64,000 nucleotides of DNA from Holothuria scabra (Eukaryota; Echinodermata; Holothuroidea; Aspidochirotida; Holothuriidae). How positions within the stretch are numbered: the first letter of the stretch is position 1; each line of letters starts with the position of its first letter. The stretch covers positions 9,295,371 through 9,359,370 of the forward strand of contig CM074185.1 of the NCBI GenBank assembly GCA_037179385.1. Direction: 5' to 3'. A program made the position numbers and the translations under genes. Under the pieces are notes generated by a model. That model worked only from the letters and a program-made list of their open reading frames with translations, had not been told where the DNA came from and did no database searches. Of the stretch, positions 39,601-51,600 are shown piece after piece.

Positions 39601-42600
39601 ATACCGTCAATGCAATACTATACCTGAAGGATTACATGTTAAACAGGAGGTACAGTAACAAGGGGCAAAGAACTCTTTTGAAATTTTTTAATGTTTATTA
39701 TACATTAAAATATTCCGACCTTAGTCTTGCATAATTTGCCAAACTTACAGTTTACCACTAGCTTCAGTATAGTGTAAAGATCATCTACTGTACAGTAGGT
39801 AATGTTCTGCACACTAGCCCTATGAGACAATGAGTACACTTTTGTAGTGTTTTTGAAAGTAAGCTCCCTAGGGCTAGAAATGCGCTTTGCTTTAAAAAGC
39901 ATGTGTCCAGCCTACAGTACTGTAGCTCTTTAATAATGAGAAGTATTGTACTGTTGGTAAAAACTTAATATTATCTTGATCTAGCTCATGTCTTTAAAAC
40001 AGTGTTAATAGAGAGACCATTTATATCACTACTATATATATACAATGTAGTTGACTAAAATACTACTGTCCTGTAGTTGTTAAGTTGCAGAAATTTAAAT
40101 ACTTTTATGACATTCAGTAACTTTACCTTACAGTACGATGGACGACAAAAAAATTAAAATTTACTGTAAATTAGTTGTATCCAACTGAAGTTGACATACC
40201 GTATTTACTCTATTAAACGCCCCGGGGGCGTGAAATTTTCGTTAAGGGGGGCGTTTATTAGAGTCAAATTTATGTGACTTCTGATTAAATGCTACATATG
40301 GCATATTTGTCCATTTGGTTGTCAGCTTCACAATCAGCTGTGAGCTCCTCCCCAATGATCGGTAACCAAACTTCCCTATAAATATGGTAGCCACGAACAG
40401 CACTCTGAACTTTGCAAGTGTGATCAACTTTCGCCGACATCTTGATATGTAACGTTACACACAGAAGTGACTTTTTTACGTGCCCGTGGCATATGCATGC
40501 ATGCATGCTGTGCACAGTATACAGCCAGGCCTCACGGTACTATACTGACCGGCCGGCTATACGCACGTACATACGGTAATTGCATAATAGTTACCATGAG
40601 TAGCACCTTTAGCAGTACATACGCGTTCATACTTCATAGCATGTCACTGTAAAACAGTTTTCCTGTGTTGAATTTGGATTTTCATGTTAGGCTGTTCGGA
40701 TAGGCTAGCGAATATTTGTATACCTACGGTATGTACAGTACCACTTTCGAACCGCAAACGAAGCAGTACAGGTTCGCGGTATGTGATAGCGTGATGGATA
40801 TCAACAGATATTAGTTGCAGAAACATGCCTTTTACTTCAGGATACAGTATGGGACTTTAGGAGATTGCGTGGCTTCAAGGCAGGACTATTTCATTTTCCT
40901 TTTACCATATTGTCTTTAATTGGAATTAACAATTTCACTTTATGCAAAGTGACAAAAAAGTTGGGGGGGGGGCGTTTATTAGAGAGGGGGCATTTAATAG
41001 AGTAAATACGGTAGAACACCATGTCTTCCCATCCATGTAGACTACAGCAAGGAAAAAACTTCTACATACAGAACAAGTATCCTCTGTGTTAGATCCAGAG
41101 TATTTTGATGGGGGTAGGGGGGGGGAAGCATGTTTTTGAGTGCTCCTTCTCTTACAAAGGGAATGGTTGCCTCCCCCCTCCCCTCCCTGCCACCCTTTGA
41201 AGCCTTCCTTGAGTATGCTGGCAACTGTTCTATGAATATGGTGTCACTATGTACAGAAAAACTCCTCAAGAAATCCTCCTGCAGGTATATACTATGTACT
41301 GCACTTTACACATGGGCCTACTGCACGGTCTACATTACTGGTGAAAAAACCAGCAATTATTTGTGCAACAATGTCAGCACATTAATTACTGTAAGTGCAT
41401 ATTCCCACTGTGTTAAGGAATGCTGGAAAAGAAAGATTGCTCATGGTGAAACATTTTTAAAGTGCTTTGAGATTTGTCCTTAACAAAAGTACCAAACACA
41501 GTAAGATAGAAATGCTAATATTATTTGTTGTTGTTATTTTTATGTACCATACATGTTGCATAAATTTTACGAAGTGAAGCGCTACAGTCCAGCCATTATT
41601 TGAAGGTTCAAGTTACTGATTTTAAATTCATACTTACACTTTAGATCCACCTGTGTCTGCCATCATTACTGCAATTCTGCATGAAATAGCTGTATGTGTC
41701 TGCACTATAATCTCCAGTCATGTGACACTGCATGTACAGTTTATAGCTGCAACTACTATACCTTACCAAAACTTTATACAATAACCACTTTGACAAAGTG
41801 AAATTTCTTGCACTCAGCATTTATATCTTAGACTGTGCTTCCTTTGAAATTACTTCACCTGTAAGGCAAGAAGTCCACCCTCTTCTTAGAGTTCTCCATA
41901 GAGACCAAAGCTGATTAGAATGGTTCATAACATTGCACAGCACCCTTCTGCACACTATACTGCACCTCTTGTCGACAACATACAAGATGTGTGTTTGTGA
42001 TGAATTTTTTACATCAAACCTTTTGCCAAGTAAGATTAATTTCTGTATTTTCAATTCAAGATCTTTATCAGCATTTTACTTTTCCTGTAAGGCATTACTG
42101 AGCATTTCAATTTGCATGAACTTCCTGTAGTCATGGTAACCTACCCAATTAACTGCTCTCTTTACATTAAATATTTGGTATTTCATTTCATTTATGATAA
42201 ATACCCAGAACGGAAACTGCAAATACTGGTTGTGATATTGTTTCACTTTAAAACAACTCTTTTAGAAATAATTGTAATGTAACTTGGTACTGTACTTCAT
42301 GAATGTCAAACTTCAAACAGAGACAGAGCACAAAGAAAACCATGGATGCACTCCATGTCCAGTAACATTCATACTGTATTAATCCTATTCATTATAAATA
42401 GCTCCAAAGACTTTCAAGGTATATCAATAATTTCTTGGAAAAATCCATGCATCTACAGTATCTATGAAGGGACTTAAAAATTTCAATAGCACTTTGGACA
42501 CAGCCCACAATCACAGGAATAGAGCAATATTTAACAGGATACAGCCTGCATGACATGGTATTTCGAACAGATCAAACATACAGTGTGTCACATTTATGCT

Positions 42601-45600
42601 TTGGAATTTCACTCAACTGACAATTTCCTCATTCTTGTCAAAATCAAGAAACCACTCCAAACTAGAAAAAATAAAATCATTCCATACGGACATGTTCTCC
42701 CTACAAAATTATATCCTAGAAAATGCCAAACACAAATCAGCGTTCCTCAAAGTCAAAAGATTAAAGTGACACAGGCAAAGTTTTAAACGTGTAAACTTAT
42801 CTTCTCTTTCACTAAGGCTGCCGTAACACGTACAGCCGTAAGAAAAATATTCAAGAAAATATTGTACAGTAGCACTTTGTAAACAGAGAGTTCAAATCTG
42901 ACACACAGTTTCTCCTGAAAGTTACATTACTGTATCTCAATGGCTGAAGATACATTTCAGCCTTCTCTCAGAAGCAACGGAGGCTTCCAGTGCGTTGCTG
43001 CAACATACAGAAGACCAGATGAAGGACATGATGTATATACACAATAATAGTAGTGTTTAATATAGGCAAGAAGAGAACAGGAACAACTGCAACAATAGCA
43101 TGCAGTAAGTACACAGTAAGCAAAAAAAGGCTATGTTTAATGTGCAGTGCACACTCTTAGCTGGCCAGTACTGTAGTAACGGACAGACTTTGTCATAAAA
43201 TATTTTACATTAAATCTCTCTCGTCTTTTATCACCACCCAAATTAACCCCTTCCATCAAGGATTTCAGGAAGTCTAAAAGGAAGAGATTATTTCTAAAGC
43301 TGAGCTCCATGGATTGTTACAAATAAATAGGAGAAGTGGGCTGAAAGAATGAAGGAAATTCCGTAGACAACCTCGATGAAAGGAGCCAAAGGAAGTTGAA
43401 AATATCACAAAGGTCTAGAGTCTTCAAATACTGTACCTTGGGTGTAACATTCTCCTGGACATTTTGACAGGGTACTTTGTCTTTCCTCTCTTGGATTATA
43501 ATTGACCTGCGGCAACACTCCTCCTTCAGCTAATCTGGGATGTATCCATGTCCTATTTCCAAATGTCAAGGGAGCTGAACTTACGGTTCCTTTAAGGGTC
43601 AGATACACAAAATATTGCTGTCGTGTCCATCAAGCTTGGACAATACAACAACTGGACGGTCAGTTCTTCTTCCCACATAAATCTCTATGCTCAGGGAATG
43701 AGTGTACAAGCCATGCCATACCCACAAAAAACTTAATCTATTGGCCTTGTATTAGCATGCCAAAGCTGAATCACCCTAAACTCCAAGGAAGCGAGCTAAT
43801 TAAAGACTTGGTGATAGAAAGAGTCTACAGGAAGTGTCATTTGAAGGCAACTGGGATGAGAAAATGAAGCCAAAATCAGATATGCACAGTAAAAACATAC
43901 GTATATAGCTATGGGGGACCATGTGAAAACTGCCTTGATTTTTATCCCACTTGTCATTTTGGGAATGAATAGTCTAATTAACGTTCTCTTACTTGTTAAC
44001 TGTTTAATGAAAGCATGAATTACTCATCAGGTGCACAAGTCCTATGCCTAATGTATGAAATACTACTGTACATAATACTGTATTTAATAATGACTCATAT
44101 CTGCAATTTGTTACTAGAGTAAATCTTTCCACCATACTTTTCAGAAGCCGATCATGACAGAAACTATGATTAGATTTATGACATTACAGTATGTATTAAC
44201 ATGCCACTTTGTGCTTCTATTACTCACAGGAAATCATTCACAAAACAGAGATGTCCAGAGGATGCAAATAGCTACTTCGATGTCCATCTCTGACGAGTCA
44301 GGTCTGGTGACAAAAATACATGTACTCTAGACAGCATTAGGAAGCTCATGGTCACAAGAGGGTTGACATTAAACGGAAACCCTTATGTGGTTTGTAATGC
44401 TGAGTATCCCCAAACCAAGAGTAGTACGTGATGGGAGCTTGCTTCCAAGTTCTGTACACTAAATCTAGTGTTTAGTACTTTAATACAGTTTATCATACAG
44501 TATGAGACTACTGAATATCCAGAACTAATCTACAGTAGGCCTGTGTATCAAGTACTATACATACTGTAGATACAGGGCAGGTTAGGTCAGATGGAGTTTT
44601 ACGTCCCAGTTTCCAACCAATTGGCTAAAGTCGAGCCCACCAGGGCCTTTTTTCCAGTTGTGGCTCACTGGCTTGTTTTCCCCACTCCATTGCTTATGCA
44701 AAGCATCATGCACAACATCAGCAGTTTCCATTTTTAGAGTCTTTGGTATGACTTGACTATAAGGTTCTTGACTTGACTAAGGCTCTTGACCACATGGCCA
44801 AAGGCAATGGCTTCTTTGTTGCTGTGGTGGAATTTTCAGGCAACTATAGTCACAATTTTTGAGCTCTGCGTTACAATGTTAAGATGTGCCAGCCTTACAC
44901 TATCCAGCTCTGTTTCTGAAGTGCTACAATGGGCTCAGGAGAGTTATGAGCAACATATGTTTGGAGAAAAAAATACTTTTTTCTTCCAAACATAAAAATT
45001 TGCCACCAGGTTACAGTGAAACACACTATTTTGCATGATGATGTAGTTTACAGTATTGTACTCCTAGTAAAGTATGATTTCATCCTATTTACTTCACTGT
45101 TTATCTGAACCAACCAGTTCACAATAGCAATTTGTCCCCAATAGAATTCAACACACTTATATCATAATGTAGTAGCCTATCTCACAAATTTTCAGAGCAG
45201 TATAAAACTGACAAAAATTTCAGCAGCACTACATGGTAAGGTTATACATCTTTGTACTGTCTAAGCAAAATACATCTGGGTAGGAAAGCAATTTTCACCT
45301 CCTTCTCAAACTTTTTGAGTACAAAATCTCCTGGGTTTCTATTTCTCGCAAGGAGACTCAAGTTTTTATACCTTTTGTCTTGACAACCATCAAACAATAC
45401 ATTTTAGAAGAGTGTAAGATTTTGGCCTTCGCTTTAGATTTTTCTTTTCTTCTATCTTTATTTGTTTTTTAAAAACTTCTTCACATTCAAAAGAGGGTCT
45501 GAAGAATACAAAGCAACTAATTACAAGTAGATGTTTGGTTTAATGGATTAATACTGACTTGTGTACAGTAGGCCTATGTAGAGACATATTTGCTCCATCT

Positions 45601-48600
45601 TAAAGCAGTTTTTCCATTCTATGGAAATGCTCTGGTCAGAGCCACATGTAGGCCCTATTGATTTTTGGCAATTATCACTCCTCTCATTCTATCTGCAATC
45701 AGAAAATTGAAACAATAAAAGAGCTAGCCCTTTTGGAGCAAAGCATACTGAACATGGATTCCCCTGGGTTTGGGGGGTTTTGAGCCTGTGAGGTGGTACT
45801 AATCAATCTACTGTAGTCCATGGGGCACCAAATCCTCATAATTTATCATGTAAAGTAATATGTCTTGCTACCTTCCAACAAATGTTAAAACCTACTCCAC
45901 AGGTATAACCTCTGGTCTTGAACCCTAACCTGTACTGTAGGCTGCAGCTTTATAACTCTATGTTAGAAAACTTATTCCCTCCTCATGTGAAAATGAATTA
46001 ATACGAAGTATATTAAAATTAGAAATGCAGTGTCGGTGCCGCTACGAGAAGGGGAAGGGGGGGATCCTGAGAAATGATGTCAGCATTATAGACAGACATC
46101 TTGAGACATGAATATGACACCTTACAATCATAATGTGAAGATTTAGTGTTATGGGGTAGTGTGATGACTGTTTTGACACCAGCAGGGAGGGAGCACTATA
46201 CTTGGATGACTTTTCCAATTGCTACAGCAGTAAGGTGAAGGCAGCCATTGTGCATTTTGAGGTGGGGCTATAATTGTGTGAGATGACTTCACAAAAGAAA
46301 TGCCCAGGCCAGGGATACCCTTCTGTAGTCCTGCCAATCATTCTAGACCACAATTTCTTTCAAGCCAGTTGATCCTCTTCTTCCAAAAAAAGGAAAAAGG
46401 AAGTACATTTTGATTACAGGGCACATGTCGTAGTTGAAAATAACTGACTCTCAAACTGAACTTCCCGATGTTAATACATTTCATGATACTCAATATGAAG
46501 CAGATCCAACCACAAAAAATGCAGCATTACTGATACACAGTAGCCTGAAAGGAAATGCAAGGAAACAACAATTACAGTGACTAAACTATGGTCACGTCAA
46601 ACATGCTAAATTGCTGTGTAGTCCAAAAACTTAAATCTGTGTGCTGCCCTCTATTATTCACAGTTTTGAAAGACTCCTCTGGATGAATCAATTACTGTAC
46701 TCTGTACAATAGTTTGCAGTTGCTACAGCAACATGTTGATTTTTTCCGTATCCTCAAAATTTCTGTTTGGACTTATTCTTTAACTTATACTGCACACTTA
46801 TCTTTCCAGTATTGGGGTACACTGTAGCTATTGCACAATTAGCCTACTGCATGAAATTTCTGTGCACAAATCAAAGAAGTCCCATTTTGAAAGAATATCC
46901 TAAATTTATGTTCCATATGTTTAAAGTGATTTTTCATGTTGAGTTCTTCAGGCAGCAGTTGAAGTCTATACATTTTCTACAAAAAGTGAACTTGTGCCAT
47001 AATCTTTAAATCGTCATTACTTGTACGGAAGACTTAACTACATACATCTACACTGTAGTTAGTTTATAGTTAGATGGAGTTTTACGGCCCAGTTTCCACG
47101 CCATTTATAACCGGGGAGTATTTAATGTAATCACATTGTGTCAGAGGTCAAAAATAATTGGAATAAGGCTAGTTATTTAGTTACAGTAGACAAGGTTTTA
47201 CTGCTCAGTTTCTTATCAATTGGTCAAGTCTGCCTGGCCACAGTTTTTTTTTTCCAGTGGTGGCTCACTGGCTTGTTTTCTCTTGTACTATACTCCAATA
47301 AATGATAGGATAATTACACACCATTTGTTACAGTATTTGCATCAGGCTAAAAAAGGACCTAAACCTTCACAGTTTTTGACATGCTTTCCTCCAAGCTTAA
47401 TGAAAGAGAACATCACACAGATTGGCTTAAAGGTAGTGTGACATGTCAGCAAAAAGCCCTGAATTTACTTGGTAGTTAAGGAGCAAGGTCTCCTTTGGCA
47501 GAATCTGTTGGAATTATGTCAGTATCTTTTACCATTCTCAAGATATACCTCTTCAAAGTTTTAATGTTTCTGAAGCAACTTGTTGGTTATGCAAAAATAG
47601 TGATGCTAATTGTTGCACAGTGTTGACATTTCTTTTGTTAACCCTATATTAATTATCTCTGAATTACTCATCAGATTGTTTATGCTTTGGTGATTGATAC
47701 CGATGATTTTCAAAGACACAATTTAAACTTTCAAAATAAACCATTCAGGAAATACTAATTAATCGAAGCCTACAGCTTCGATTGTAGGGATTGCTCTACT
47801 TGTCACATGCTTTTTCCACTGCTTATGCGACTCAGTATACCTTCTTGTGCACACAAGTTCCGCATGAATGTATTGCCATAACAAACCGCTACGCACGAGA
47901 AAGAGTTTTTCGCCTCCTTGCAAGGTTCAATATAGGTTCTCCTGCACACATGTACAACATTAAATTATTGGCCAAGCGAACTGCTATGCATGCGAATTGC
48001 AGAATTTTTCAAAATCCATCCGTAATCAAGCATATACGTTCATTATGGATGTACACGTATAGGAATGGGAACGCAAACAAAACATATACTGCTTACCTGT
48101 ACTTCAATACCGTCTGACTTCAGTGCCTTGCCCTTAAGTACACTGTGGTCGAATGATTGACTGACTGTTACGCTGACGTACTGGTTCCGCAAGCAACCTA
48201 AACGGTAACCTTTGTGGTCAATGGCAACTTCATTTTGCTGATGGTGTTATGAATAAACCAAATGCCTCGACAGACGGGTTACTCTAAGTATACCTTTTAT
48301 TTTCGTGACACTGTACCTCGCAACCTACCAAGCGCAAATACATTGACAGTTAGGTTAGCTGCGACACTTGCTGTGTTGCATGCACTGCATTGACAATGTG
48401 GCAGGGTATAAATACATAGGCCTGGCCAGAACAGTGAGATTAGCCAAAGGTAATGCAAAGGTAATCAAACGTTTCTCGTTCAGCATTTAACTTACTTCGT
48501 ATTTTTCCAGTAGTAATATAATAGGTTGTACAAGTACTTAGTTAATAGTGTCCGTTTTTACGAGGAAAAAAAATTACGCGGTGAATTCACCACTTCACAA

Positions 48601-51600
48601 CCTGAATGGAATACGACAATATGTACAGGCTTAATAACAGTACACAGGACTCCCATAACTCAATGTCTAGTGTTACAACTGTCCTTGAAATGAAGATTGC
48701 AAAAACAAAGGATAACATCAGCCATATGCATGTCACTCCCATGACATCACAAAATTTACATATTGAGCTCATATTTATGCATGATTAAGTGCAAATCAGA
48801 AATAAACCTGTAAAATGGCCAATTTTTAATGGATTTTGATGGAAATTGCGGCAATTTTCCTGGTTTTTAATGCTTTTTACATCAAAGACCTGACTTTGTC
48901 ATTTTGGTGTCACACTACCTTTAAAGGGGGAAATGAAGTCACCAAAACTTGAAGACGTGTAGTAGACTGTCCTGTTTTATGATTGGCTCTTAAGAGTCAT
49001 GTGACAATATATTTTTTCCTCGAATGTGAAATTTACAAGATGTAACTACTTGGTTTATCTTCATTATTACATATTTAAAGTCCTAAAATATTATGGAAGA
49101 TACTTTGAAGAGAAATAAGAGACTACATGTTTGGTCTAACGGTAAGAGCATCTGCCTCTCACGTGGAAGGCCCGGGTTCTATTCCCAGGTTGAGTCATAC
49201 CAAAGACTCTTAAAATGGAACCTACAGTACTGACATTGTTGTGTGATGCTCTGCATACAAAGCAATGGAGTGGGGAAAACTAACTTGAAGAGAAATAAGA
49301 AGAAAATTGGTGGATGTAATTCTTGGTTCAAAATAAACCTTCTAAAACTACTGTTATCCTTTAAGCAATTACCAACATGTTCATAAACAGACCATAAAAG
49401 TTGCACCATAGGTCATGATAACACATGACCTACCAAATTTGGGGATTGTAGACACCAGTTTCACTGTTTCATCAAAAAGTTTTGCAGAAAATACTACAGA
49501 ACTGTGTTACAACTTCAAATTTTTGATGATCCCTAGAGGACAACTAGGCCTACTGGTATATCCCTGAAATTAATCCACTTTCATTAAATATTCTTCTACT
49601 TAAGATTTGAGAATCACATGGCTTCCAAGTAGCTGGGATGTTCAGAGCAAGTGTAATTAGGCTTCCTTTCCCAAATATACACCTATTAATGACACTGAAG
49701 ATGTGAATGAGGGAATGTGAAGGGAATGTCACCGTATCTGGGGTCAGGTCTAGGGTTCCACCTGGAGTTTCATTATGACTGGGGTTTGTTTGAGTGTAGA
49801 GCAGGTTATGCAGAAATGACATCATTTACATCCACAATCAGAGAGGTTTCATACTGGAATCAGGGAGGTTTTTAGAATTACAGTACATACAACTAAATGT
49901 GGAAAACCTTGAATCAGGGAGGTTTCCATATTTTTTTAGTCAAAATGGAAAAAAATCCTTGACTTTTCAGGGTGCCTCCCTCTGGTAATGGTTTCATTTG
50001 TTAAGAGGTCAGTCAGGGTAATGCTGAACACACATGGATGACACAAAATGAAAAACATGAAACACCCTTTTTGTCAAAATGCTAAATTATGTAGATCTGA
50101 TGACTGCAGTTTCCTTATACACAAAAACTGAACACCACTAGCATATTTTTGCTTGAATCAAGTAACGTCATGGGTGCTGCCATTTTGTAGTCATGTGCGC
50201 TACAGCTGAGGTCATGTGTGCTGGCTGAAGCTTACAGTATAATGACTTGTTTTGACAAACATAAAACAGACCAAGATATTTATTTTGCCAGATCTGCATG
50301 TCAAACTGTTCTTTTTTTTGTCCAAATGGCGCGGACATCCAAAACAGGGTTTTCAAATAAAGAAATTATGGACGACAATCTTTAATTTGCTTGTGAGTAC
50401 TTTTCCTTGAAATTGCCATCACCGAGCTCCACCATAACAGTAACTTACCATTACATCATGGAACGACAAATTCTGCACTTACATGCAAAGATATTAGATG
50501 AGTTGTTTTTACACTCTACAGTATCTCACAGTTACATAAGCTCTGACTCCTAACCGAGGTGCAAACCGAGGGTAGGAAGCATTGAATTCACATGCCAGGC
50601 TTCGACAAATCCCCCGCCCGACAGTCCGGGACAAGTAAAAAATTACTCGGACAAGTGAACTGCTCAATCTTATAGCCCGCTAGGCAAGCAGCTAGTAATA
50701 GATAATTAGATATGGACTCAGTGCATATTCATGCCAACAAGTACGTAGACTTTGGGAATCCCTAGCCCGATGGACAAGTAATAAGAAATGAATTTATCGA
50801 AGCCTGCACATGCACACAGTTTTGTTGGGTTGTCAGTGCACAAAACTATGTATGTTTCATCTTGATGATAGTTCAGCAATGGTGTGTATTGAAGAAGCAT
50901 TCTACAAGCTGACAAAGTAAAGTTAAATGCCAGTAAATTAACATATTCTTCAACATGATTTGAAAACCAACATCCATATACCTACCATTTTTTCCAAATA
51001 GCTGTATGTTTCAGTGTTACATTCTGCATGCAATACAGTACTGTATGTAAGCACAGTACTGTATGTAGTTAGTTAGATGGAGTTTTACAGCCCAGTTTCC
51101 AACCTATTGGTTCAAGTCAAGCCGGGCACGGCCTTTTTTCCAGTTGTGGCTCACTGGCTTGTTTTCCCTACTAGTTTTATGGCCCAGTTTCCAACCTATT
51201 GGTTCAAGTTGAGCAGAGCATCAAGCGAAGCATCAAGCACAAAAGCAGTAGGTTCCTTTTTAAGTCTTTGGTATAGCTCGACCTGGGAAGGGAACCCGGG
51301 CCTTCTGCGTGAGAGTCGGATAGTACTGTATGTAAACCTATTGGCAGGAAATCCCTTGTTGCTAAGCTGCACATTGGGTCATACATAAACATACCCCAAG
51401 TTGCCTCAGATGTTGGTGGTGATCAATGGGCTGTTTCAAGAGTCTACCAGTGCTGTGCAAAAATTCAATTTTTTCTTCTTTGGAAATGGAAAGATCATAA
51501 GAAATGTACAAAATGATACTGGGAAGCAATTAATAATATTTCTGGAACCCCATTTCATAGCACCAATGCTTCAAGCTTAAAATGGTTCAACAAGATTATC

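Noticed and set aside
41130..41483. 117-codon open frame in intron 1
   Set aside because: Random-looking composition, overlaps poly-C/G tract, no homology I can see.
43502..43867. 121-codon open frame in intron 1
   Set aside because: No recognisable domain, no splice context, composition like the surrounding intron.
49128..49200. Functional tRNA-Glu gene
   Set aside because: The head is fused to a repeated body shared with seven other loci and the acceptor stem is not closed; a SINE explains it better.
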